Shown here: positions 17,883-25,986 of the stretch, piece by piece | Numbering within the stretch: position 1 is the stretch's first letter | How the letters are laid out: each line of letters begins with the position of its first letter | Source: Evansella vedderi | GTDB taxonomy: Bacteria > Bacillota > Bacilli > Bacillales > Salisediminibacteriaceae | DNA: 64,000 nt | Direction: 5' to 3' | Assembly: GCF_030813435.1 (NCBI RefSeq) | Contig: NZ_JAUSUG010000022.1 | Location: forward strand, 30,725-94,724 | Made by a program: the position numbers and the translations under genes | Notes under the pieces: generated by a model | What the model saw: the letters and a program-made list of their open reading frames with translations, nothing else | Told to the model about the DNA's origin: nothing | The model's database searches: none

Positions 17883-17954
17883 ACAATCACTCCCCACAAC
17901 TGATTAACTAAGGGTATTATTTGTCAGAAAACGAACTACTACACACCTTAAAGG

Positions 17955-18359
17955 TTAATAATCAAGAATTGTTTTCGTATACTCAGTGAAGTCATCTAAA
18001 TGATCTTCAACAATCTTTTGTAATATTACAAGGTTAAGTTCTTGGTAATCGTGAACGGCAATATTTCTAAATCCCACCATTGCTTTCATTTTATTGGAAA
18101 GGTCAGACGTGAGAATCCCGTTTTCCTCTAAAAATGAAAATGCATCTCTACTAGTTTGTGGTAGACCAAGCTTTTTCTCTGCAATAATATGCATAGCAAT
18201 ATCTATACTAGCTTCACAAGCTCGTAATAAATTTAAAACAATGGAGTCTTGGGTCGTATAGTTATTTAAATTTGATGGTGTATTGGCATATTCCTCATTT
18301 ATTCGTTTCATACACCGTTCAATCATACTTACTTTATTTAAGATAACATCATTTTTCAT
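17955..18359 (-). CDS. hepT: HepT-like ribonuclease toxin (DUF86)
   Basis: This 134-residue helical protein keeps the RX4HXY ribonuclease motif as RNIAVHDY (about residues 102-109), and its ACEASIDIAMHIIAEKKLGLPQTSRDAF region is typical of HepT. In intact pairs the partner nucleotidyltransferase MntA inactivates HepT by adding AMP to the motif tyrosine. The ATG at 18359 overlaps the end of the mntA frame, the usual coupled arrangement. Here mntA is broken (see 18349-18699), yet hepT looks intact. Either residual MntA or another antitoxin silences it, or HepT is itself inactive or unexpressed. Confidence 0.85.
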   Translation of the reverse strand: MKNDVILNKVSMIERCMKRINEEYANTPSNLNNYTTQDSIVLNLLRACEASIDIAMHIIAEKKLGLPQTSRDAFSFLEENGILTSDLSNKMKAMVGFRNIAVHDYQELNLVILQKIVEDHLDDFTEYTKTILDY

Positions 18360-18699
18360 AGATAAAACCACTTTCATCTATATTTTTCAATATAGGTAAA
18401 CGTTCTTCGTTCAATTTCGTATACATTTTGAGCGTTATTAATTCAAATTGAGCTTAAAAAACGGTACTGGCCTGATTCAAATCAATCAAATCTACATCAC
18501 GATTAAGTTTAGTAGCAAGCTCTTGGGCAATCATAAATAATTGATATTTATCTAACTTCTTGTTACTTAAGAATGCAATATCCAAATCACTATTATTTTT
18601 CATGGTTCCTTTTACGGTTGAACCAAACAATATAATGAAAAACGGAGATACATGTTCGACCAAATGCTCAACAATGATTTGTTGCTTCTTTTCGATCAT
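18349..18699 (-). pseudogene. mntA: broken MntA nucleotidyltransferase antitoxin
   Basis: The first 81 codons are a good MntA N-terminus, with the nucleotidyltransferase site GSTVKGTMKNNSDLD (GSX10DXD) and DVDLIDLNQASTVF. The frame then hits TAA at 18454. In the same frame just after the stop it continues FELITLKMYTKLNEERLPIL and ends at 18349, the normal MntA C-terminus. About 20 codons expected between the two parts are missing. The simplest reading is an internal deletion plus a stop, which leaves a truncated 81-residue product. An AGGAGG-like site precedes the ATG at 18699. Confidence 0.85.
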
Positions 18700-18890
18700 A
18701 ATATCAATACCTCCATATCCACCTAAAAGATAGTGATTAGACGTTAATAAATCGGAAATCTAATTCTAATTTAATTGTACCAAATTTTTCAAAAGGGTGT
18801 ATAGATTGGGATCATTTCTTTCGAGATCAATATTATTATGGGAACCCTACTGGCGAAGCCCAGATTGCCTGCCTGACCCCTCAATTACAA

Positions 18891-18923
18891 AGCCAGTACA
18901 GGAGTCCTATTGTACTGGCTTTT
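18891..18923. terminator. hairpin between mntA and the asparagine-synthase-like gene
   Basis: AGCCAGTACA (18891-18900) pairs with TGTACTGGCT (18911-18920), then TTT on the plus strand. It sits 80 bases past the stop of the minus-strand gene at 19003 but has no good T-run in that direction. Apart from this hairpin I see nothing in 18700-19002. Confidence 0.45.
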
Positions 18924-19002
18924 CATACTATACGTGAACCTATCCTTTTCCCAAGACCGGTTCAACTCTATTTCACCTTTTGTGGACAGTCCCCACTATC
19001 CA

Positions 19003-20643
19003 TTAGAGTACCTTAGTCCCCGGAATAATAGTGATATTCGGATTTTTTAATATACGTTTTTGCCATATGGCATAAGTGATGAGAGCGGTTACAATATTGT
19101 TTGTTTCCAGCGTTGGATTTAATACTAATTTTCTATGGGTTGTTTCTAATATTTCCGGAAAATTATATTTTTGATTAACCACATGCAGTGGTACAGTTTG
19201 ACAAAACTTGGCTTTCGAAATTTCTTCCAACCCTTTTTTCTTATTCCTATTATATAATGGCAGTTTTCGTTTCAATAGCTCCTTCAATATATACTTTGCT
19301 TCCCATTTTTCTTCAGAAAAATAACGTTTAGAAGCTGGAATTGCGACGGAAATACTTGCTATTCTTTGGGAAACAAACGGACTATATATCGTTTTCCTAT
19401 TTAGATAGGCTAGTTGGCGCCATATACTCATTGCATCCCCACAAAAATAGTTAATCATACTTCCAAGTTCACAATGAGCAAAGAGTTTATTTTCCTCGTT
19501 TTGGTCTACTATTATTCTATCCCTCACATAGCTCAACCGATTGACCATTCTTTCTTGAACAATATTCTCTCCCAGAACATCCATTACCATGTCTAAATTG
19601 GGACTGTTTAAAAACCTCCTCACTGCATAACCGGAAGGATTTTCCGTATCCATTTGCAGCTCTTTTAATAGATGATAAGAAGTTCTCTTCTTATTAATAA
19701 GATAAGCATCTTTAATCAGATTCTCCCCAAACAATGATCCTGCTTTATTACCTGAAATATAGGTAGTATATGGAGCTTCTTTAAAGATAGCGTCAAATAG
19801 TACGTGATGAGGATTAATAGGGGGGAAGCCTAATGCATCAATCGTCGACTCTAAGGAGTTGAAATACTCCTCTTCTTTTAACACAAATTCATGGTGATTG
19901 GTATGGAGTAAGGAGCTAGCCTCTTTTGCATTTTCTATTTCAGATACGAGTTCCGTTGAATCCATCCCTATGGTAACGGAGGGGAGATAAGAAGGCAAAA
20001 AGGTTTGTATTAACGTGGAATCAATACCGCCAGATAATAAATTGGCGATTGAATTTTTCCCGTTAATAAGATTGTTTGTAACGGACAGTAGTTCTTGATC
20101 TAATTTAATCATCGCTTCTTTAACATTCAAGTTACTGTTTGTTAAATTAAGTTTTTGCACAATATGGGTCGTATACCTTTTATTTTTCACATTGTACTTC
20201 ATTACTTCTCCTTTCCCTAATCGCTTAATACGCTCCACATAAGTATGATGACTAAACAAAAATGGAAAGATTAAATGATCATAGAAACTTACCTTGGACT
20301 CTATTCGGTCTTTTATGTTTAATTGAGAAATGGCATTCCTAAAGCTGTCCGTTAATACAAAATCCCCAAAGGAATCTATCAAATAATAAAGCTCATATTG
20401 GGATGTAATACTACGAAACCCTTGAATGATTTGGGGTTGACCATTCACTTTTTCCACTTTAATTACACAAGCATCGTCAGCAAAATGGATAAGGGCATTC
20501 TCTAAATCTCTCCTATGACCGCGAAAACCTGTAATATAATTCTTTATTTCCTTAGCATTTAAAGCAGAAACAATCCATACTAAGTGATCAGTCATCACCA
20601 TTTCAAAGTCAGGATTGGAAATTAAAATTTTAACATTATCCAT
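19003..20643 (-). CDS. asparagine-synthase-like amide ligase, orphan
   Basis: This 546-residue protein has the architecture of AsnB relatives: an N-terminal glutaminase-like fold (about 1-165) without the catalytic Cys at position 2, then an ATP-pyrophosphatase domain with the PP-loop LLSGGIDSTLI (about 205) and the later FSEEKWEAKYILKELLKRKLP. Such glutaminase-dead forms adenylate a carboxylate and join it to an amine, as in lasso-peptide cyclases and beta-lactam synthetases. No precursor peptide, leader-processing or peptidoglycan gene is near, so the substrate is unknown. The ATG at 20643 has GAGGG 7 bases before it. Repeat E lies just upstream. Confidence 0.75.
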   Translation of the reverse strand: MDNVKILISNPDFEMVMTDHLVWIVSALNAKEIKNYITGFRGHRRDLENALIHFADDACVIKVEKVNGQPQIIQGFRSITSQYELYYLIDSFGDFVLTDSFRNAISQLNIKDRIESKVSFYDHLIFPFLFSHHTYVERIKRLGKGEVMKYNVKNKRYTTHIVQKLNLTNSNLNVKEAMIKLDQELLSVTNNLINGKNSIANLLSGGIDSTLIQTFLPSYLPSVTIGMDSTELVSEIENAKEASSLLHTNHHEFVLKEEEYFNSLESTIDALGFPPINPHHVLFDAIFKEAPYTTYISGNKAGSLFGENLIKDAYLINKKRTSYHLLKELQMDTENPSGYAVRRFLNSPNLDMVMDVLGENIVQERMVNRLSYVRDRIIVDQNEENKLFAHCELGSMINYFCGDAMSIWRQLAYLNRKTIYSPFVSQRIASISVAIPASKRYFSEEKWEAKYILKELLKRKLPLYNRNKKKGLEEISKAKFCQTVPLHVVNQKYNFPEILETTHRKLVLNPTLETNNIVTALITYAIWQKRILKNPNITIIPGTKVL

Positions 20644-20730
20644 ACAATATCCCTCTTCCATATAAGAAGTTGTAACTTTCTGATGCTAGGACAAAAGTAT
20701 TTTATAATTAAGAAATCCGAACAAAATATA

Positions 20731-20902
20731 AATAATTATAGTTGGTGCATATTAATCGCTTCGGAAATATACTTCGCTTTCCGCGGGCGGCTGGTGAGCC
20801 TCCTCGTGCTAACGCACTGTGGGGTCTCACCTCTGCCTCTGTTCCCGCAGGAGTCTACGTATATTTCCTACGCTTTAGTAATGCATTGTTCGTATTTTCA
20901 TT
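20731..20902 (+). repeat. interspersed GC-rich repeat, copy E
   Basis: The core CTTTCCGCGGGCG ... GAGCCTCCTCG ... TGGGGTCTC ... TTCCCGCAGGAGTCT is shared with copies A-D. GGAAATATAC at 20764 and GTATATTTCC near 20868 are perfect 10-base inverted arms, and TCGTATTTTCATTT marks the right end. The rest of the 590-bp gap to the response regulator holds the 11-bp direct repeat at 21050 and a small GCCGGA/TCCGGC inverted repeat (about 21024). Confidence 0.85.
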
Positions 20903-21049
20903 TAGACAACTTAGTTATGTCCCAGCCTCATTAAAATTTATATATTTTATGGGAGGGTAGATGTAAATATAACGATTTATTTCCTTTACTAAATTATGCA
21001 GATTTAACTATTAGAACTTTGGGCCGGACGGTTCCGGCGTTTCCCCTTC

Positions 21050-21071
21050 AATCTTAAGAAAATCTTAAGAA
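21050..21071 (+). promoter_or_regulatory. tandem 11-bp repeat, likely response-regulator box
   Basis: AATCTTAAGAA occurs twice in immediate succession (21050-21060 and 21061-21071). Two half-sites at an 11-bp step are the classic OmpR/PhoB-type binding arrangement. A TATAGT -10 box follows at 21103-21108, so a bound activator would be well placed. This suggests autoregulation of the two-component operon below (inference). Confidence 0.6.
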
Positions 21072-21233
21072 TTTGTTTCCTATTTATTTAAGGTTTCCTG
21101 TTTATAGTGTAAATATAGAAATTACTGCAGGTGTATTAATGATGATGGAGAATAAGGTTATTGTTTCCAAAATCCATTACGATGGACGTTATACAAACAA
21201 TCGGAAAGAAGTATGTTGGAAGGAAGGATAAAC

Positions 21234-21935
21234 ATGAACCCATACCACCTATTAATCGTTGACGACGATAAAGAAATTGCCGATTTAGCTGGAATCTATT
21301 TAAACAATGAAGGTTATAAAGTGATGAAAGCAGCAAATGGTAGAGAAGCATTACATATGTTAGAGACCTTTCCATTTAAGTTGGTGATTTTAGATATTAT
21401 GATGCCTGAGATGGATGGATTAGAGGTATGCAGGAGAATACGGGAAAAAGGAAATATCCCGATTATTATGTTAAGTGCCAAATCAGAGGAAATGGATAAA
21501 ATTCTCGGCCTTAGCACAGGAGCCGATGACTATGTGACGAAACCATTTCACCCCATGGAATTAGTGGCTCGGGTCAAATCTCAGTTACGGCGCTACTTGC
21601 TACTCAATAAAGTGGACCCTTCTGTAGAAGACGAAAATTCCCTCCATGTTCGGGGGCTTATGGTGAATAAGCGAACTAGACAAGTGACCATGGATGGGCA
21701 GGATATTACTTTAACACCTACAGAGTTCATGATTCTTCATTTAATGGCCAGTAACCTTGGAAAGGTGTTTAGTGCAGAAGAGATTTTCGAAAAGGTGTGG
21801 AAGGAACAATACTTTGAATCCAAGAACACCGTCATGGTGCATATCCGAAAAATTCGTGAAAAGCTCAAAACACATGCCAATGAAACGGAACTCATTAAAA
21901 CGGTGTGGGGGGTAGGTTATAAAATTGAAAAATAG
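21234..21935 (+). CDS. OmpR-family response regulator
   Basis: This 233-residue protein has a receiver domain (about 3-115; acidic pocket VDDDKE, phospho-Asp in LVILDIMMPEMDG, Lys in DDYVTKPF) and a winged-helix DNA-binding domain (about 135-233; LTPTEFMILHLMASNLGKVFSAEEIFEKVW, ending ELIKTVWGVGYKIEK). The ATG at 21234 follows GGAAGGAAGG, which decides the start. The sensor kinase gene begins inside its last codons. The pairing resembles the VanR/VanS subgroup of cell-envelope systems, but the signal is unknown. Confidence 0.93.
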   Translation: MNPYHLLIVDDDKEIADLAGIYLNNEGYKVMKAANGREALHMLETFPFKLVILDIMMPEMDGLEVCRRIREKGNIPIIMLSAKSEEMDKILGLSTGADDYVTKPFHPMELVARVKSQLRRYLLLNKVDPSVEDENSLHVRGLMVNKRTRQVTMDGQDITLTPTEFMILHLMASNLGKVFSAEEIFEKVWKEQYFESKNTVMVHIRKIREKLKTHANETELIKTVWGVGYKIEK

Positions 21936-23019
21936 TCCATTGGATAGTATACGTTGGAAAATGTTTCTCTACTTTTGTTTTAGTATTCTATTAACGCTTT
22001 TAACAGTAATTGCTTTATGGATTATAGCAATGATTATTTATGAAAATCGCATGGACCCGTTCTACTCCATTATCTCGTATGTTTTTCATCTCCCAATTAT
22101 TGGCATACTCTTTCTTTTACTATTAGCTGGTATGTTTTTTATGCTCTACTTTTTTGTTCTTACTTCTAGTTTAATGAAATATTTGCTAAGAATCATCCAT
22201 TCGGTAAATGTGATTTCTTCCGGTAATTTAGACCATCGAATCCCCATAACACGAAATGATGAACTAGGCTTGTTAGCTAATCAAATTAATACGATGACTG
22301 AAAAGCTAGACAAATCGATGGAAGAAGAAAGGAAGGCGGCCAAAGCAAAGCAGGAGTTAATAACGAGCGTATCACATGATTTACGAACACCCCTAACTTC
22401 TATTGTTGGTTACATGGATCTTATTGAACGGGATCAATACAAAGACGAAGTAGAATTACGTCATTATACGAATATTGTTTTTTCCAAAGCCAAACGTCTC
22501 CAAAAACTCATCGAAGATTTATTTGAATACACAAGAACGTTACACGGGACGATGATTATTAAAGAAGAAAAGGTGGATGTGGGGCAACTGCTGGAACAAT
22601 TGGTAGCGGAGGCTTTCCCTATGCTAGATAAAGCAGGCGTTCAATGTCGGTTGCATCCTTTTCCGGAAAAGATCATTGTCACTGCCGATGGAGATAAGCT
22701 CGCGCGAGTCTATGAAAATTTAATTTCCAATGCGATCCAATACGGTCAAAAGGGAAAATACGTAGATATTAAATGGAAGCTAGAGAAGCAAGAAGCAGTG
22801 GTAGAGATCATTAATTATGGCCAGCCTATTGCGGCACAAGACCTACCATTTGTTTTCGAGCGCTTTTATCGCGGTGAAAAATCAAGGGCGGACCATTTAG
22901 GTGGAGCTGGCTTAGGTTTAGCCATTGCCAAAAATATTATCGAGCTCCACGGTGGAACAGTGACAGCACGAAGTACTACGGATCAAACCGTTTTTGAAAC
23001 GAGGTTAACAATAAATTAA
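21925..23019 (+). CDS. sensor histidine kinase
   Basis: This 364-residue kinase has two membrane helices (about 12-38 and 48-80) with almost no external loop, which points to sensing at or within the membrane. A HAMP domain follows (about 83-135), then the phospho-acceptor His in SVSHDLRTPLTSIVGY and the ATPase boxes NLISNAIQYG and GGAGLGLAIAKNIIELHGG. It starts at TTG (21925), overlapping the response regulator gene by 11 bases, so the two are coupled. The small external loop fits the intramembrane-sensing style seen in envelope-stress systems. Confidence 0.92.
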   Translation: MKNSPLDSIRWKMFLYFCFSILLTLLTVIALWIIAMIIYENRMDPFYSIISYVFHLPIIGILFLLLLAGMFFMLYFFVLTSSLMKYLLRIIHSVNVISSGNLDHRIPITRNDELGLLANQINTMTEKLDKSMEEERKAAKAKQELITSVSHDLRTPLTSIVGYMDLIERDQYKDEVELRHYTNIVFSKAKRLQKLIEDLFEYTRTLHGTMIIKEEKVDVGQLLEQLVAEAFPMLDKAGVQCRLHPFPEKIIVTADGDKLARVYENLISNAIQYGQKGKYVDIKWKLEKQEAVVEIINYGQPIAAQDLPFVFERFYRGEKSRADHLGGAGLGLAIAKNIIELHGGTVTARSTTDQTVFETRLTIN

Positions 23020-23032
23020 GGAGGCATTATTC

Positions 23033-23610
23033 ATGAAAAAAAGCTCCATAACAGCTTTATTCCTTTCTTTAATTTCAGGGTTAGGACACATCTATTTAGG
23101 GAGAAAAATATCCGGTTTTTTCTATTTATTATTTTTTGGTGGACCATTTCTAGTCGTGTTTTTTCTAACGTTTCTTTTTGGATATAGAGATCCCATGGTC
23201 TTACTTGTCATCTCTTTAATCGTCTGGATCATCTGTATGATTGACATTAGTATCACTCTCCTACGTAGAGGGGAAGAGCTTGGCCCGTTGCCAGTCACAA
23301 GCGGGGAAATAGAAGGGCAAGATCAACATACAGCTTCTTTGATGTTATGCAGCTGAAAGAAGGGCAGTCAGAAGATAACAAATGGTTCAAACAAATTCCA
23401 AAAGGCTTAGGTATCTCCTTGTTGATCGTGGGAATGTACTATTTCCTTGTACGTGTAGCCATTCCCATCATCGATCCGTATATTTCAATAAATCTCATGT
23501 ATTTTGTTCACGTTTATCTCCAGCCTATCCTTGGCTCGATCATCCTCATCGTGGGAGGTTACATGATATTAAGATTAAATAAAAATACGAAGCCGGTCAG
23601 CGAAAGGTGA
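23033..23610 (+). pseudogene. multi-pass membrane protein gene with internal deletion
   Basis: The first frame (23033-23356, 107 aa) starts MKKSSITALFLSLISGLGHIYLGRKISGF, the GxGHxYLG module of TM2-like multi-pass proteins that often follow two-component genes in Bacillus. It runs out of frame after DQHTASLMLCS. A second frame (23347-23610) reads, just before its ATG, YSFFDVMQLKEGQ. This looks like the late part of the same kind of protein, which normally carries further TM2-like modules in between. The best explanation is a deletion of the middle with a frame change near 23329. Two separate short proteins remain possible, since the second frame has its own ATG. Confidence 0.6.
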
Positions 23611-23690
23611 GGGACAGGTCTTGTCCCTCGGTATCATTTTTACTAAGATAAGTATACAAATACTATTTTTACATAGAAAGGAAAAAAACA

Positions 23691-24281
23691 ATGGCAAAAT
23701 TACCTCCAGGACAATTTGAAACAGAGAAATGGCCTGTATTACATCAAGGGGATGTGTATGAGTTTAATGAAGAAACATGGAGATTTAAACTGTTTGGGGA
23801 AGTGGAAGAAGAGAAGACGTTTACTTACTCTGATGTGATGGATTTACCAAAAACGATTTCTACGATTGACATGCACTGTGTGACGACATGGTCCAAATTT
23901 GGAATGGCGTTTGAAGGGATTACGTTACGAGAGTTAGTAAACAAAGTAAGACTTCGTCCGGACGTCCATTATGTGAAAATATTCGGTTACTATAATGGGG
24001 ACCCATTTGGTTACTCAGCAAATTTACCGTTGAAGGATTTAATGGGGGATGATGCGTTGTTCGTGTATCGCTATAAGGATGTAAATCAGGAACAATGGTC
24101 GGAGATAACACCAAAGCATGGCTATCCATTAAGATTTATCCCCCCTGCCTCCTTTTACCTATGGAAGGGATCGAAATGGGCTACTGGCATTCAATTTATG
24201 AAGGAAGATGAAGCGGGATTTTGGGAGGAGTTGGGCTATTCTATGACGGCGAATCCATTTAAAGAAGAGCGGTATCGTTGA
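23691..24281 (+). CDS. sulfite-oxidase-like molybdopterin oxidoreductase (YuiH type)
   Basis: This 196-residue protein belongs to the oxidoreductase molybdopterin-binding family. The cofactor Cys is in TIDMHCVTTWSKFGMAFEGITL (about 60-75), and the pocket continues with TPKHGYPLRFIPPASFYLWKGSKWATGIQF. The length equals the short single-domain YuiH-like proteins of Bacillus, which lack the dimer domain of true sulfite oxidases. No Tat or Sec signal is visible, so it is likely cytosolic. The electron acceptor and substrate are unknown. The start ATG follows AAGGAAA. The flavoenzyme gene begins 30 bases later. Confidence 0.88.
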   Translation: MAKLPPGQFETEKWPVLHQGDVYEFNEETWRFKLFGEVEEEKTFTYSDVMDLPKTISTIDMHCVTTWSKFGMAFEGITLRELVNKVRLRPDVHYVKIFGYYNGDPFGYSANLPLKDLMGDDALFVYRYKDVNQEQWSEITPKHGYPLRFIPPASFYLWKGSKWATGIQFMKEDEAGFWEELGYSMTANPFKEERYR

Positions 24282-24311
24282 TATTAATACGAAAAGAAAG
24301 GATATATTTCC

Positions 24312-25304
24312 ATGAAGCTTAGCATTTTGGACCAATCCCCCATTTCTCCCGGGAAAACTGCGCAACAAGCCCTAAATGAATCCTTGAAACTAGCGCAGGC
24401 AGGAGAGGCCCTTGGCTATACACGCTTTTGGATTGCGGAGCACCACAGCATGGATGACCTTGCTTGCCCAGCTCCTGAAGTCATGCTCGGCTACATTGGT
24501 GGGCAAACAAACACGATTCGTATTGGAGCGGGGGCAGTGCTGCTTCCACATTACAGTCCTTATCGAGTAGCGGAGACTTATAATTTATTGGCAACCTTAT
24601 TCCCTGGTCGCGTGGATTTAGGTATTGGTCGGGCGCCTGGTGGGTCAGCAGAAGCGACGATTGCCCTTTCCGGGAATTTCTTAGAGAAGGTGCGTCACCT
24701 ACCGGAATCGTTAAAAACCCTTATTAAATTTATCCATCATGATTTTTCCCATGAAGAAATGTTTTCAAAAATCAAGCCAACGCCGGTTCCTGAAACCGCC
24801 CCAAAACTATGGTTACTTGGAACGAGTGAAAAAAGTGCAAAGCTAGCTGCTGAAAATGGAATTGCTTATGCCTTTGGTCAATTTATGAGTGAGAGCGATG
24901 GGAGGGCTATCCTACAAACGTATCTTGAAAACTTTCAAGGAAGAATGTCGAAAGAGAAGCCAGAAGCCATATTGGCCGTTTCCGTCCTTTGCGGAGAGAC
25001 TACAGACGCAGCGGAAAAACTCGCATGGCGCAGTTACCTTAGGAAAAAACAGCTTCCTAAAGATAATGAGATAGAATACGACCAACTTCACAAGGATGAA
25101 TTTGCCGCAATGAAAAAAAGCATGGTGATTGGTAATCCTCAAGAGGTTGTAAAATCACTTCGTAGTATGAAAGAGAACTACGGAGCAGATGAAATAATGA
25201 TTATTACGATAACTGACAGCTTTGAGTCCCGTTTACGTTCGTATGAGTTGATTGCAAAGGAAATAGGAAAAGGCCCCCTGTCACCACCAGAATGTTACTG
25301 GTAA
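24312..25304 (+). CDS. luciferase-like flavin monooxygenase
   Basis: This 330-residue protein has the bacterial luciferase-like (LLM) barrel: KLSILDQSPISPG at the N-terminus, TRFWIAEHHSMDDLACPAPEVM (about 42-63), RIGAGAVLLPHYSPYRVAETYNLL, and LGIGRAPGGS. This subgroup (MsnO8/YtmO-like) uses FMNH2 from a partner reductase. Substrates are mostly unknown, though some members act in sulfur or siderophore-related oxidation. It is followed by a SAM riboswitch controlling the next gene, which places it in a region with a possible sulfur theme. It is probably in one operon with the YuiH-like gene. Confidence 0.9.
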   Translation: MKLSILDQSPISPGKTAQQALNESLKLAQAGEALGYTRFWIAEHHSMDDLACPAPEVMLGYIGGQTNTIRIGAGAVLLPHYSPYRVAETYNLLATLFPGRVDLGIGRAPGGSAEATIALSGNFLEKVRHLPESLKTLIKFIHHDFSHEEMFSKIKPTPVPETAPKLWLLGTSEKSAKLAAENGIAYAFGQFMSESDGRAILQTYLENFQGRMSKEKPEAILAVSVLCGETTDAAEKLAWRSYLRKKQLPKDNEIEYDQLHKDEFAAMKKSMVIGNPQEVVKSLRSMKENYGADEIMIITITDSFESRLRSYELIAKEIGKGPLSPPECYW

Positions 25305-25344
25305 AAAATGTTGTATGTATGTTATACTATTCTTAATTCCATAA

Positions 25345-25490
25345 GGTTATCAAGAGTGAACGAGAGTCCTGGCTCCCTGACTTCACAGCAACCTGCCAAA
25401 CGGTAAGGTGCTCCTACCAGCAAAGCATTGCTTTGGATGATAACGAACGGCGAAAGCTCTTTGTTGCATCCTGCAACAAAGAGCTTTTTT
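25345..25490 (+). promoter_or_regulatory. SAM-I (S-box) riboswitch with terminator
   Basis: The aptamer shows closing stem GTTATC/GATAAC (25346-25351, 25439-25444), TCAAGAGTGAACGAGAG, the conserved CAGCAACC, and AAGGTGCTCCTACCAGCAAA. The expression platform is a strong terminator, AAGCTCTTTGTTGCA facing TGCAACAAAGAGCTT then TTTT (25454-25490). A TGTTATACT extended -10 box lies just upstream (about 25320-25328). High SAM should stop transcription before the small gene at 25538. Confidence 0.95.
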
Positions 25491-25537
25491 ATCGTTCCAT
25501 TACTCTTGATGCCTTTTGAAAAAAAGGAGGAACTACC

Positions 25538-25864
25538 ATGAACACAACAGGTTTTATTCGCGGACTGATGTCCAAAAATGTAAGCAACGAGGATTATTTA
25601 AAGCATGTCACTAGTACAGTGGAACAGCAGTTGCAAGAGTGGGATCCAGAGTACAAAGTATTTGTCATGAAACTGTCTAACTATGAGATCATCGTCAAAA
25701 AGGAATTTCAGTATTATCAATTAAGCCTACCTGAGACTGAACTAAGTGCCCTGCAAAACAAATCACCCTATTCACTGGACAAGAAAATTTGGTCGGAATT
25801 AGTACATCAAGGTCTCCACTTGGAATGGGGTCCCGGGAATTATTTGGAATATGTGTTTCGATAA
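25538..25864 (+). CDS. hypothetical protein under SAM-riboswitch control
   Basis: This 108-residue soluble protein is of a family I do not recognise. It begins MNTTGFIRGLMSKNVSNEDYL and ends LHLEWGPGNYLEYVFR. There are no Cys residues, no signal peptide and no membrane segment. AAAAAGGAGGAACTACC gives a strong RBS. It is the only gene between the SAM-I riboswitch and a hairpin at 25879-25909, so it should be made when SAM or methionine is low. That points to methionine, cysteine or SAM metabolism, but the sequence gives no enzymatic motif. Confidence 0.8.
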   Translation: MNTTGFIRGLMSKNVSNEDYLKHVTSTVEQQLQEWDPEYKVFVMKLSNYEIIVKKEFQYYQLSLPETELSALQNKSPYSLDKKIWSELVHQGLHLEWGPGNYLEYVFR

Positions 25865-25878
25865 GAAGTAATGAGAAT

Positions 25879-25909
25879 GCCCCAAATGGACCGAATTCAC
25901 CTTTGGGGC
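25879..25909. terminator. hairpin between convergent genes
   Basis: GCCCCAAA (25879-25886 region) pairs with TTTGGGGC (25902-25909). It lies between the stop codons of the convergent genes at 25864 and 25987. T-runs are poor in both directions. Confidence 0.5.
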
Positions 25910-25986
25910 ACATCTTTAAGCTCATTTATATACAAATTCAAAATAACTCTTCAACTACCTTCATGAAGGTCTCTAGTAATTTTCCC

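Noticed and set aside
18891..18923. Small RNA gene with its own terminator
   Set aside because: Only the hairpin is visible; no promoter could be picked with confidence.
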